Of a stretch of 64,000 nt of DNA, positions 1 through 8,202 are shown piece after piece. The stretch is from positions 1-64,000 of the forward strand of contig DAOUFE010000019.1 of the NCBI GenBank assembly GCA_034430215.1. The letters run 5' to 3'. The notes under the pieces are model-generated. The model saw nothing but the letters and a program-made list of their open reading frames with translations. It made no database searches and had not been told where the DNA came from. Source of the DNA: UBA4782 sp034430215 (GTDB lineage: Bacteria; Chloroflexota; Anaerolineae; Anaerolineales; Anaerolineaceae). The position numbers were made by a program, and so were the translations under genes. Within the stretch, counting starts at the first letter, position 1, and the number at the start of each line of letters is the position of its first letter.

Positions 1-1295
1 ACCTTGCCCGAGAAGAAGACCGCCTGCAAAAACGCCGTATGGAGATCGATCAACGAATGGAGCGGATTGAGCAGCGTGAACTTTCGATGAATAAACGGCA
101 AAGCGCAATAGATAAGCGAACTAATGAAGTAGAAAAATTGTATGAAAAGCAAATGGAAGAGCTACAACGTATAGCCGAAATGACGGTTGAAGAAGCTCGT
201 GCCATGTTACTGGCAGATACTGAAAAAGAAGCTCATAATGATATGGCGAGGATCATACGACAGATCGAATCTGAAGCACGTGCTGAAGGTGAGCAACGGG
301 CTCGTGAGATCATTGCAGATTCCATACAGAGAGTTGCCTCTGATCATGTAGCCAGTGTTTCCACCTCCATCGTGCCGCTGCCCAATGAAGAAATGAAAGG
401 CAGGATCGTGGGTCGTAATGGTCGAAATATTCGTGCTTTTGAACAGGCTGCCGGGGTGGATGTGATCGTAGATGACACACCCGAGTCTGTCACCATATCG
501 TGCTTTGATTCCGTTCGTCGTGAAGTTGCCCGTCGGTCGCTAGAGCGCCTGATCCTGGATGGTAGGATCCATCCTGCACACATCGAAAAAGTACTGGCAG
601 ATGAGCAGGCAGCAGTAGAGAAATCGATTGTCGAAGCTGGCGAAGAAGCTGCGTATGACGCAGGTGTGGCTGGTCTACACCCTGAAATCATTCGTATGCT
701 TGGACGGTTAAAATACCGGACTTCGTATGGACAGAACCAACTGGCTCATGCGATCGAAGTCTCAAAACTGGCAGCCATTATTGCAGCCGAATTAGGAGCC
801 AATGTTGAAATTGCCAAAGCAGGTGGCTTGCTGCATGATCTTGGAAAGGCAATGGACCACAATACAGAGGGCACCCATTCTGTGCTAGGATCTGAATTTG
901 CAAAACGGTATGGGGTGAATGCAACAATCGTCAACTGTATTGCCTCACATCACCACGAAACCGACCAGGAAAGCGTCGAAGCAATTATTGTTGAAGCTGC
1001 AGATGCGATTTCTGGTGCCCGCCCCGGTGCACGTCGCGAAGACCTGGAGCAATATATTAAACGACTACGAGCCTTGGAAGAAATAGCAAACTCTCATAAG
1101 GGTGTGCTTCAAAGTTATGCAATCCAGGCGGGGCGTGAAGTTCGCATTATTGTGCGACCGGAAGATATCGATGACCTTGAATCCACTCGATTGGCAAAAG
1201 AAGTTGCCAAGAAGATCGAGGAAACCATGCAGTATCCTGGTCAGATCAGGGTGACGGTTATTCGAGAAACTCGTGCTATCGAGTACGCAAAATAA
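1..1295 (+). CDS. rny: Ribonuclease Y, 5'-truncated by window edge
   Basis: This is the C-terminal part of RNase Y, the membrane-anchored endoribonuclease that starts mRNA decay in many bacteria. The reading frame is open from the first bases of the window, so the first visible ATG (39) is internal. Family members are about 520 residues and begin with a membrane helix and a long coiled coil; here the end of the coiled coil is visible (charged, Glu/Arg-rich, ORF residues 1-100). It is followed by a KH RNA-binding domain with the GRNGRNIRAFE signature (about 121-150) and an HD hydrolase domain with HAIEVSKLA and the catalytic HD pair in GLLHDLGKAMDH (about 266-267). A strong intrinsic terminator follows the stop codon. 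Identification is firm; only the N-terminus is missing. Confidence 0.96.
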   Translation, partial: LAREEDRLQKRRMEIDQRMERIEQRELSMNKRQSAIDKRTNEVEKLYEKQMEELQRIAEMTVEEARAMLLADTEKEAHNDMARIIRQIESEARAEGEQRAREIIADSIQRVASDHVASVSTSIVPLPNEEMKGRIVGRNGRNIRAFEQAAGVDVIVDDTPESVTISCFDSVRREVARRSLERLILDGRIHPAHIEKVLADEQAAVEKSIVEAGEEAAYDAGVAGLHPEIIRMLGRLKYRTSYGQNQLAHAIEVSKLAAIIAAELGANVEIAKAGGLLHDLGKAMDHNTEGTHSVLGSEFAKRYGVNATIVNCIASHHHETDQESVEAIIVEAADAISGARPGARREDLEQYIKRLRALEEIANSHKGVLQSYAIQAGREVRIIVRPEDIDDLESTRLAKEVAKKIEETMQYPGQIRVTVIRETRAIEYAK

Positions 1296-1316
1296 ACTGA
1301 AAGAATTAGTAAATAG

Positions 1317-1350
1317 AAACTGGAGAGGATTTTTTCCTCTCCAGTTTTTT
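1317..1350 (+). terminator. Intrinsic terminator of rny
   Basis: A perfect 13-bp stem (aaactggagagga at 1317-1329 pairing with tcctctccagttt at 1335-1347) has a five-T loop and runs into a T tract. It lies 22 bases after the rny stop and abuts the stop codon of the convergent MBL-fold gene. Confidence 0.9.
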
Positions 1351-1973
1351 TAAACATAAGGATTGCTGGATTTTTCTTTTGCCACGGTTGTTTGACACCC
1401 GTGACCTGGTAAAAGGATTGTTTCATCAGGCATGGTATAAATCACATTTTGAATACTTTCGTATAGCTGATTGAAATCTCCTCCGGGGAGGTCTGTACGT
1501 CCAACACCGCCATCAAAGATCAGGTCTCCACAAAAAGCCACATGATCTTCTGGTGAATAAAAAATTACATGCCCCGGTGTGTGCCCTGGTGTGCAAAATA
1601 CCTGAAGAGAAAACTCACCGATCATGATAGTTGTGTTTTTATCTAGCAAGATATCGGGTTTGGGTAAAGTACCCATTTCAAACCCAAAATCATCCGCTCC
1701 ACCTTGACCCATCCATAAAGGCAGGTCATCTTGATGCAGGTAGATTCTGGCATCTGGATACGTTTTCTTTAATTCTTCGCAGCCCATGATGTGATCAAAA
1801 TGCGCATGGGTGATCAAAATCGCGTTTAAGAACAAGTTTTGTGATTTTAAATAGTCGATCACAGGTGCAATGGAATTGGCTGGATCGATAACAATTGCAT
1901 TTTCACATGCATGATCAAATAGAACATAGGTATTATTTTGGAGCATGCCAAGAACAAAAATTTGATATTTCAT
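1350..1973 (-). CDS. MBL-fold metallo-hydrolase (glyoxalase II-like)
   Basis: A 207-residue cytoplasmic metallo-beta-lactamase-fold protein. The zinc-binding signature THAHFDH is at residues 55-61. Further ligands are visible as the His in CTPGHTPGHV, the Asp in FCGDLIF and the His in the C-terminal LLPGHG. The short single-domain form, without the C-terminal glyoxalase II substrate helix domain, resembles the YcbL/GloB2 subgroup that hydrolyses lactoylglutathione-type thioesters; the substrate here is not known. It is the last gene of a minus-strand operon and overlaps the upstream MFS gene by 4 bp (ATGA), which implies translational coupling. Confidence 0.88.
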   Translation of the reverse strand: MKYQIFVLGMLQNNTYVLFDHACENAIVIDPANSIAPVIDYLKSQNLFLNAILITHAHFDHIMGCEELKKTYPDARIYLHQDDLPLWMGQGGADDFGFEMGTLPKPDILLDKNTTIMIGEFSLQVFCTPGHTPGHVIFYSPEDHVAFCGDLIFDGGVGRTDLPGGDFNQLYESIQNVIYTMPDETILLPGHGCQTTVAKEKSSNPYV

Positions 1974-3142
1974 AATTCATCGCTTTCCATTTGCTGGAGG
2001 GGTGATATTGCATTCTTTGCTTTTGTTTGGATGAAAAACAAGAATATTGCAGTGATCAGGAATGTACATGTAAGAATGATGATCGAAATCATATAGATAC
2101 TTTCTGGTTTTTTATCATATATAAACCCGGCAAGGAAGGGGGCGAGTAAAATGGCAAAGGCATTGGCTGATTCAAGCAATCCATAACCCAGACCAGTTCT
2201 AGTCTGGTCTACCAATTGGCGGGCGAATGCCACCACCATACTGCGACCAAGGCGAAAACCTCCCAAAGCGATAAAACCTGCGGAGTACCAGAGGAAATTA
2301 GTCCCTTTCCAGATGAATAAAGAAAACAAAGCAACCAGAAATTGGCTGATCAAAATGCCATAATATGCAGGGATATTGCCAAGCAGCAACATGACCACCA
2401 CATTGCCCAGGTTACCTATCGTGCCCAACTGTCCAATCAATGTGAAATCGAGTCCCCTGATATTTTGCAGAAAATTAGAATTTAAAGGTTGCGGCAGGTA
2501 AAGCGCAAATACGGTTAATGAAGACAAGAAGACGAATCCTAAAAAACGTGGAGAAAATCCCCGAAATTTGCTAAATTTTTCCTGCTCTACTTTTGGTTGT
2601 TTGGGTAATTTCTGAATGAAAACGGTAACCAGTGTAGAAACCATAAAGATCAATGCAGAAAAGAAATAGATGGTTTTGATATTCACTTCTGAACCGATCC
2701 AACCACCCAGGGAGGGACCGATCACGGCGCCTAAATTATAAGCCACTGATTGTAAAGTAAGAGCTCGCTCAACGCTGAGTTTTCCGCGGACACTGATCAC
2801 ATAACTATTGATGGCTGGTAAACCGAAGACGGAGGAATAGTACATGAACATCGCAATAGCAAAAATCGTCATGCTGTTTGCCATTGCCATTCCCCAGGCA
2901 GCCACCATGCCAATAGACCACGAAAGAAGCATGACTGGTTTTTGCCCCCAACGATCGGCAAGGTATCCTGCGGGAAGCACTGCCAGTGCCATCGCAAAAC
3001 CATTAACGCCCAATAACGTTCCAATGAGAACCGGCGATGCTCCCCATTGCTGAAGATAAAGAGGTTGGAAGATCAGGAACATGCTTTCGCCCAACCCCCA
3101 CAAGAACATGGAGAAAGCGATCAAAAAGTAGTTTCGGTTCAC
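1970..3142 (-). CDS. MFS transporter
   Basis: A 390-residue integral membrane protein with about twelve hydrophobic segments in two halves. The loop between the second and third helices carries the major facilitator motif A (GYLADRWGQKPVM, near residues 59-71), and a charged central loop (residues about 175-190) separates the halves. The substrate cannot be told from sequence; the size and layout resemble drug or sugar efflux MFS proteins. It overlaps its upstream neighbour (esterase) and downstream neighbour (MBL-fold hydrolase) by 4 bp each, so it is almost certainly co-translated with both. Confidence 0.88.
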   Translation of the reverse strand: MNRNYFLIAFSMFLWGLGESMFLIFQPLYLQQWGASPVLIGTLLGVNGFAMALAVLPAGYLADRWGQKPVMLLSWSIGMVAAWGMAMANSMTIFAIAMFMYYSSVFGLPAINSYVISVRGKLSVERALTLQSVAYNLGAVIGPSLGGWIGSEVNIKTIYFFSALIFMVSTLVTVFIQKLPKQPKVEQEKFSKFRGFSPRFLGFVFLSSLTVFALYLPQPLNSNFLQNIRGLDFTLIGQLGTIGNLGNVVVMLLLGNIPAYYGILISQFLVALFSLFIWKGTNFLWYSAGFIALGGFRLGRSMVVAFARQLVDQTRTGLGYGLLESANAFAILLAPFLAGFIYDKKPESIYMISIIILTCTFLITAIFLFFIQTKAKNAISPLQQMESDEL

Positions 3143-3918
3143 TCTGATATGACTTTCTGGATGAAAGCGTGGGCGTTAGCATATACCGTAGACTTTTCAC
3201 AATCGCAGGTCATGGTATGACTGCCACGCTGGATGGTTATTTGTTCAGTGTTTTTACTGCCAATTGCCTGCGAAATTTGCTCCATGCTCTCAAACGGAAC
3301 ACCTTTATCCCCCAAAGAATGCATGAGGCAAACGGGTGACGTAATCTGAGGTAAACCAGCACGCATCAGTCCGCATAATTCATTCAGTTGGATCACTGCT
3401 TCAACAGGAAAATAAGGATATTCAAGGTGATTGGACAGCATTTCTTTATCTTCCCAATCGGGAGCACCTTTTTTGATACGTTTCATGAATAATTTGAACA
3501 GATTGATATATTTCAACCGCCAATCGGTGCTGATTAAATAGGGGGTTGACATGGCGATCACGCCAGTGAGGTCATGAATTTGTGATGCGGTGTACAGGCT
3601 AAGGATGCCACCCATCGAAAGCCCTGCCAGAAAAATATGTTTTGTGATGCAACGCAAGACGTTCATTCCATCCAACACATCGGTGTACCAATCCTGCCAG
3701 GTGCAATGCGCAAGATCCTCCACGCGGGTGGCGTGCCCTGATAGACGGATTCCCATGCAGGTGTATCCCTGCTGGTTGAGATAAGCTCCCATACCCAACA
3801 TTTCACGCGGAGTGCCTGTAATACCATGAATGAGGAGGACTCCGATGTCATTACCAGGGAAAAAGAACGGCTCGGCTCCGTGCATGATGGTTGGTGAGAA
3901 GCTGCTATTTGATGACAT
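3139..3918 (-). CDS. Alpha/beta-hydrolase, carboxylesterase/monoacylglycerol-lipase type
   Basis: A 259-residue soluble alpha/beta hydrolase of the Est30-like family. The oxyanion region reads LLIHGITGTP (about 28-37). The nucleophile elbow GLSMGG places the serine at residue 101. The acid is probably Asp204 in SLGDKGVP, and the histidine His234 in RGSHTMTCD. Family members cleave short- to medium-chain esters. It sits second in the four-gene minus-strand operon, overlapping the upstream M24 peptidase by 14 bp. The true substrate is unknown. The first ATG is used here; there is no better alternative with a ribosome-binding site. Confidence 0.87.
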   Translation of the reverse strand: MSSNSSFSPTIMHGAEPFFFPGNDIGVLLIHGITGTPREMLGMGAYLNQQGYTCMGIRLSGHATRVEDLAHCTWQDWYTDVLDGMNVLRCITKHIFLAGLSMGGILSLYTASQIHDLTGVIAMSTPYLISTDWRLKYINLFKLFMKRIKKGAPDWEDKEMLSNHLEYPYFPVEAVIQLNELCGLMRAGLPQITSPVCLMHSLGDKGVPFESMEQISQAIGSKNTEQITIQRGSHTMTCDCEKSTVYANAHAFIQKVISE

Positions 3919-5011
3919 AGAGGTCTCTCGAGAGAGTGCTTAATGTTTCAGCGCCGTGTTGGGTGATTACCACATCGTCTTCGATACGTACACCGCCTTG
4001 CCCTGGCAAGTAAATGCCGGGTTCGATCGTAAATACCATCCCAGGCTGGAAAAGTTCTGTGTTGGTTGCATTTAAATAAGGGGGTTCGTGTTCTTCCATG
4101 CCAATACCGTGACCCACCCGATGGGTAAAATACTCACCATACCCTTTTTGTTGGATCAAGTCATGGGCTGCCTGATTTGGAAGAGAACAGGCGATGCCTG
4201 GCTTTGCGGTGGCTCTGCCTGTTTCATTCGCCTGCACTGCGATCTGGTGGATCTGATAGAAAGTTTCAGGAACGGGCGGAAGAACCAGGACTCGGGTGAG
4301 ATCGGAACAGTAGCCTTTATAGAAAGCTCCCCAATCCACCACCACCAGGTCGCCAGCGGTTAATTTTCGATCTGATGGAAATGCGTGAGGGTCGGCACTA
4401 TTGGGTCCGCTGCCAATGATGGGTTCGAAAGGTAGTTTTCCATCTGATCCCGCTCGTAATAGTTGGATACTGAGTTCAGCAGCAGCCTGTCGTTCGGTGA
4501 TACCCGGATGGATATTCTTGATGAATTCGAGGAATGCCAGCTCTGCAATTCTCACTGCCTGGTGAATGTTTGCAATCTCTTCTGCGTCCTTTTGAGCACG
4601 CAGAAGAGTGAGGATTTCAGTTGCAGAAACCACTTTGACATGCGGGGCAGCCTGCTGCAGATATTGATATTCCAGCATACGCAGGCGGTTGGGTTCCATG
4701 CCAATGATATGATCTCCTGGTTGGATGAAGTCCGCAGCCTGCTGAAAAACTGACTGCCACGTAGATGGATCATCGGAGAAGGGAAATAGCTTGAGAGGGA
4801 TCAGGCTGCTTTTTGCTTTACCCACTTCCAGTTCGGGAAGGATTAGCGCAGAAGGTTTTCCTGGTTTGATCCATAACAGTGTAGGGCGTTCAAAAAGATG
4901 AAACTGCAGCCCGGTCAGGTAGGTGAGGGTTGGACCAGGGTTCAAAACCAGCATATCAAGCTGGTTTTCTGCCATCAAATTCTGTAAATGGTCATAGCGG
5001 GATTGTGTCAT
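3905..5011 (-). CDS. Xaa-Pro peptidase, M24 family
   Basis: A 368-residue M24 'pita-bread' metallopeptidase with a creatinase-like N-terminal domain (about 1-135) and a C-terminal catalytic domain. Binuclear metal ligands are visible in order: Asp in VVVDWGAF, Asp in CSDLTRV, His in VGHGIGMEEHEPP, Glu in TIEPGIYLP and Glu in GVRIEDDV. The family removes N-terminal residues preceding proline, mainly in peptide turnover. It is the first gene of the minus-strand operon, with an AGGAGC Shine-Dalgarno sequence close before the ATG. A second, distinct M24 protein is encoded at 59273-60505. Confidence 0.9.
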   Translation of the reverse strand: MTQSRYDHLQNLMAENQLDMLVLNPGPTLTYLTGLQFHLFERPTLLWIKPGKPSALILPELEVGKAKSSLIPLKLFPFSDDPSTWQSVFQQAADFIQPGDHIIGMEPNRLRMLEYQYLQQAAPHVKVVSATEILTLLRAQKDAEEIANIHQAVRIAELAFLEFIKNIHPGITERQAAAELSIQLLRAGSDGKLPFEPIIGSGPNSADPHAFPSDRKLTAGDLVVVDWGAFYKGYCSDLTRVLVLPPVPETFYQIHQIAVQANETGRATAKPGIACSLPNQAAHDLIQQKGYGEYFTHRVGHGIGMEEHEPPYLNATNTELFQPGMVFTIEPGIYLPGQGGVRIEDDVVITQHGAETLSTLSRDLYVIK

Positions 5012-5029
5012 AGAAAGCTCCTGAAGTGA

Positions 5030-5035
5030 ATTATA
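5030..5035 (-). promoter_or_regulatory. Candidate -10 box for the M24 peptidase operon
   Basis: A perfect TATAAT on the minus strand lies about 20 bases upstream of the start codon, giving a leader of about a dozen bases that contains the AGGAGC ribosome-binding site. No good -35 is seen at 16-18 bp (the best is TTCTGC), so this call rests on the -10 and the short AT-rich gap. Confidence 0.42.
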
Positions 5036-5138
5036 TCTGGAAATTTGGAACGCAGAATTTATTTAGGAAAATTAAATAAATATGTGCAATTAATCGCTTT
5101 ATGTAAAAGATTATTTTTAGCAGCTTTCAAATCTTTCC

Positions 5139-5167
5139 TTGACAGTTAATCCGCCTTACCTTATAAT
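5139..5167 (+). promoter_or_regulatory. Near-perfect housekeeping promoter of the tRNA-Ala pair
   Basis: TTGACA (5139-5144) and TATAAT (5162-5167) are both perfect sigma-70-type hexamers with an optimal 17-bp spacer. The predicted start at about 5174 is some 14 bases before the first tRNA. This is the strongest promoter sequence I recognise in the window. Confidence 0.92.
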
Positions 5168-5187
5168 CCCAGAACCTTAACAACCAG

Positions 5188-5260
5188 GGGCCTGTAGCGC
5201 AGTTGGGAGCGCGCCTCAATCGCACTGAGGAGGCCAGGGGTTCGAATCCCCTCAGGTCCA
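5188..5260 (+). tRNA. tRNA-Ala (anticodon CGC)
   Basis: A complete 73-nt cloverleaf can be folded by eye: acceptor GGGCCTG/CAGGTCC with the G3:U70 wobble that is the alanine identity element, D stem GCGC/GCGC, anticodon stem CCTCA/TGAGG with loop ATCGCAC (anticodon CGC, codon GCG), T stem AGGGG/CCCCT with loop TTCGAAT, and discriminator A. The 3' CCA is not encoded. Its 5' third is nearly identical to the next tRNA. Confidence 0.96.
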
Positions 5261-5296
5261 CTAAAGGCTGACCTGAGTTGGAAGTTAGGTAAACAG

Positions 5297-5372
5297 GGGC
5301 CCATAGCGCAGTTGGGAGCGCGTCTCAATGGCATTGAGAAGGTCGCGAGTTCGAATCTCGCTGGGTCCACCA
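5297..5372 (+). tRNA. tRNA-Ala (anticodon GGC) with encoded CCA
   Basis: Cloverleaf: acceptor GGGCCCA/TGGGTCC including G3:U70, D stem GCGC/GCGC, anticodon stem TCTCA/TGAGA with loop ATGGCAT (anticodon GGC, codons GCC/GCU), T arm GCGAG-TTCGAAT-CTCGC, discriminator A at 5369 and an encoded CCA at 5370-5372. It lies 36 bases after the CGC isoacceptor and is presumably transcribed with it from the promoter at 5139. Confidence 0.96.
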
Positions 5373-5430
5373 AAACATGAGTCACCACGGATTATGAAAT
5401 ATCAAAACGGGTGACTCTCATATTTTAGAA

Positions 5431-5657
5431 GCCTGGTTGGGAGTAGTAAACCATCCGTCAGAGAGCTGGGGTAGTGGTGAGAACCAGTGGTGGCAGCGGA
5501 ACACAAAGGTTGAACTCGCCCATGATAGGACAGGTAGCACGAATGTGCCGTGTTTCGCCCGATAGCGCGAACCAGAGCGGTTCAGGAAACTGAACAAGCA
5601 GGGTGGTACCACGGAGTAAATAAATTACCTTCGCCCCTGGTTTGGGTGAAGGTTTTT
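5431..5657 (+). ncRNA. T-box leader (tRNA-Leu sensing) of leuS
   Basis: This has the ordered landmarks of a T-box riboswitch: a stem I region with the AGTAGTA/GAGAG motifs (about 5441-5465), the GGTGAGAACC distal motif (5477-5486), a specifier region reading gaaCTCgcc with the leucine codon CTC at 5515-5517, the T-box core agggtggtaccacgg (about 5600-5614), and a terminator hairpin (CCTTCGCCC at 5628-5636 with GGGTGAAGG at 5644-5652) followed by five Ts. The next gene is leuS, matching the specifier. Uncharged tRNA-Leu would stabilise the antiterminator and switch leuS on. The 5' boundary is approximate. Confidence 0.9.
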
Positions 5658-5672
5658 GTTTAAGGAGAGAGA

Positions 5673-8129
5673 ATGACAGCAAACAAGGAAGTACCATTTT
5701 ATAACCCGGGTGAGATCGAAGCCAAGTGGCAGGCGCGCTGGGACAAGGATGAGATCTATCATTCTGATGTTGATCCAGACCGCCCTAAATATTATGCGCT
5801 GACGATGCTCCCATACCCATCTGGTGACCTACACATAGGTCACTGGTATGCCATGACGCCACCGGATGCGCATGCAAGATACCTTCGGATGCAGGGATAC
5901 AATGTCATGTACCCCATCGGGTTTGATGCCTTTGGGCTTCCGGCTGAAAATGCCGCCATCAAGCGGAACATTCATCCACGTGAATGGACATACAAGAATA
6001 TCGAGCGCATGCGCAAACAGTTGCGTAGTATGGGCGCCATGTTCGACTGGCGCCGCGAGATGATCTCGTCGGATCCAGAATATTACAAGTGGACACAGTG
6101 GTTTTTCATCAAGTTGTATGAGAACGACCTGGCGTACCATAAGTATTCACCAGTAGATTGGTGCCCCACCTGCAATACCACCCTGGCTCGTGAACAGGTG
6201 TGGGGAGAGGATCGCCATTGCGAACGCTGCGGTACTCCGGTGATCAAGAAGAACCTGGATCAGTGGTTCTTCCGTATCACAAAATATGCGGATGAATTGC
6301 TTAAATTTGACTCCATTGATTGGCCAGAACGTGTGCGCACGCTGCAAACCAACTGGATCGGACGTTCGGAAGGTGCTACTGTGACCTTTTCCACCGAGCA
6401 GGGTGATAAACTGGAAGTTTTCACGACACGCCCGGATACTTTATGGGGTGTGACGTTTATGGTTTTGGCACCGGAGCACCCACTGGTAACCAAGCTGACT
6501 ACACCTGAACAAAAGCCCGCCGTTGAAGCGTACATTCAACAGGCTACCCGCCAAACCGATGTGCAGCGCGAATCCACCGATAAAGAGAAAACCGGTGTCT
6601 TTACAGGTTCGTATGCCATCAATCCCGTGAATGATGAACGCATTCCCATCTGGATCGCGGATTATGTACTGATGACATATGGCACAGGTGCCATCATGGC
6701 AGTGCCAGCTCACGACCAGCGTGACTTCGAGTTCGCCCGCAAATTTGATCTGGATATTCGTGTAGTGATCCAGCCTGAAGGAACTGATATTAATGCAGAT
6801 GAAATGACCGCTGCGGTACCTGCATCTGGCAAGATGGTGAATTCTGGCGCATTGACCGGAACACCCGGCGAAAAGGCTTTTAATGCAGCGATCGAGTACA
6901 TCGAGAAACGCAACCGGGGGCACAAATCGGTCAATTATCGCCTGCGCGATTGGTTGATCTCACGCCAACGATACTGGGGGGCGCCTATTCCCATGATCAG
7001 GTGTGAACATTGTGGTGTGCAACCAGTACCCGAAGATCAATTGCCTGTGCTGCTGCCCGATGATGTGGAATGGAAGCCTACCGGTGAAAGCCCGTTGAAA
7101 CTACATCCAACCTGGCGTTTCACAACCTGCCCCAAATGCGGCGGCAAAGCGGAACGCGAAACCGATACGATGGATACTTTCATGTGCTCGTCATGGTATC
7201 ACCTGCGCTATCTCAGCCCGTGGTACAACGACGGTCCATTTGATCCCAATGAGTATGATTATTGGATGCCCGTAGACAACTATACCGGAGGGATCGAGCA
7301 TGCCACGATGCACCTGATCTATACGCGCTTCTTCCATAAAGCGCTGCGAGATATGGGAATTACGAAGGGTGATGAACCTATGCTGCAATTGCGCAATCAG
7401 GGGATCGTGCTGGGTAGTGATAGTGAGAAAATGTCGAAGAGTCATGGCAATGTAGTAGCGCCGGATGATCTGGTGAATGCGTATGGGGCAGATACTGTTC
7501 GTGCCTACCTGATGTTCTTTGCCCGCTGGGATCTGGGTGCTCCCTGGAGCAACAGCGGCATTGATGGAACCCATCGTTGGTTGAGAAGGGTATGGTCAAC
7601 GATCCTAGAAGAAACAGCGGGCGGAACTGCCAGCAATGAAGTGATCCGCAACCTGAATCGGAAAACACATCAGACACTGCGGTCTGTCAGCCATGACTTT
7701 GAAAATTTTGAATTTAACACCATCATTTCATCATTGATGGAACTATTAAATGAAATGACTAAAGCGAAGGCGCAAGGAGCCTGGGGAACAATGGTATGGG
7801 AAGAGACTGTTAATATTTATCTGCGTATGCTGGCACCGATCGCACCGCATATCAGTGAAGAGTTGTGGGAGTTAACAGGAAACCGTTACTCTATACATTT
7901 ACAGCCATGGCCTGTAGTGGATGAAGAGGCAGCCGCTGAAGAACAGATCACCCTGGTGATACAGATTAATGGCAAGCTGCGAGACCGCATCGAGGTGCCG
8001 GTAGATATCACTGACGAAGACGCAAAAAGCAAGGCATTAAGCAGCGAAAATGTCATCAAGTTCCTTGAAGGGAAAAAACCCCGGCAAGTTATTTATGTCA
8101 AAAAGCGCCTGGTGAATATTGTTGTTTAA
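5673..8129 (+). CDS. leuS: Leucyl-tRNA synthetase
   Basis: An 818-residue class I aminoacyl-tRNA synthetase that charges tRNA-Leu. It has the HIGH signature (HIGH at 54-57) and KMSKS (about 585-589), an editing (CP1) domain between them with the T-rich TTRPDTLWG motif, and zinc-knuckle cysteine pairs (CPTC...CERCG; CEHCG...CPKCG). The anticodon-binding and C-terminal domains are complete, and length is normal for bacterial LeuRS. The start follows AAGGAGAG at ideal distance and lies just beyond the T-box terminator. Expression should depend on tRNA-Leu charging through that leader. Confidence 0.98.
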   Translation: MTANKEVPFYNPGEIEAKWQARWDKDEIYHSDVDPDRPKYYALTMLPYPSGDLHIGHWYAMTPPDAHARYLRMQGYNVMYPIGFDAFGLPAENAAIKRNIHPREWTYKNIERMRKQLRSMGAMFDWRREMISSDPEYYKWTQWFFIKLYENDLAYHKYSPVDWCPTCNTTLAREQVWGEDRHCERCGTPVIKKNLDQWFFRITKYADELLKFDSIDWPERVRTLQTNWIGRSEGATVTFSTEQGDKLEVFTTRPDTLWGVTFMVLAPEHPLVTKLTTPEQKPAVEAYIQQATRQTDVQRESTDKEKTGVFTGSYAINPVNDERIPIWIADYVLMTYGTGAIMAVPAHDQRDFEFARKFDLDIRVVIQPEGTDINADEMTAAVPASGKMVNSGALTGTPGEKAFNAAIEYIEKRNRGHKSVNYRLRDWLISRQRYWGAPIPMIRCEHCGVQPVPEDQLPVLLPDDVEWKPTGESPLKLHPTWRFTTCPKCGGKAERETDTMDTFMCSSWYHLRYLSPWYNDGPFDPNEYDYWMPVDNYTGGIEHATMHLIYTRFFHKALRDMGITKGDEPMLQLRNQGIVLGSDSEKMSKSHGNVVAPDDLVNAYGADTVRAYLMFFARWDLGAPWSNSGIDGTHRWLRRVWSTILEETAGGTASNEVIRNLNRKTHQTLRSVSHDFENFEFNTIISSLMELLNEMTKAKAQGAWGTMVWEETVNIYLRMLAPIAPHISEELWELTGNRYSIHLQPWPVVDEEAAAEEQITLVIQINGKLRDRIEVPVDITDEDAKSKALSSENVIKFLEGKKPRQVIYVKKRLVNIVV

Positions 8130-8157
8130 AAATTGAAGTAGAAGATCAACTTTATAA

Positions 8158-8183
8158 AGAAGCCGCCAATTCCGGCGGCTTCT
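8158..8183. terminator. Hairpin between convergent leuS and C39-like gene
   Basis: A 10-bp GC-rich perfect stem (AGAAGCCGCC / GGCGGCTTCT) with a six-base loop lies between two genes that converge. T-rich tracts on each side are short, so it may act as a bidirectional terminator of moderate strength. Confidence 0.65.
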
Positions 8184-8202
8184 TCTGTCAATATTCAATA
8201 TG

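Noticed and set aside
5161..5388. A 75-residue minus-strand ORF over the tRNA-Ala genes
   Set aside because: It is the antisense of two tRNAs (the familiar 'GPEGIRTPG'/'PARFELATFS' artefact).
5418..5697. Two minus-strand ORFs over the leuS leader
   Set aside because: They lie in the structured T-box region and carry no domain signature.
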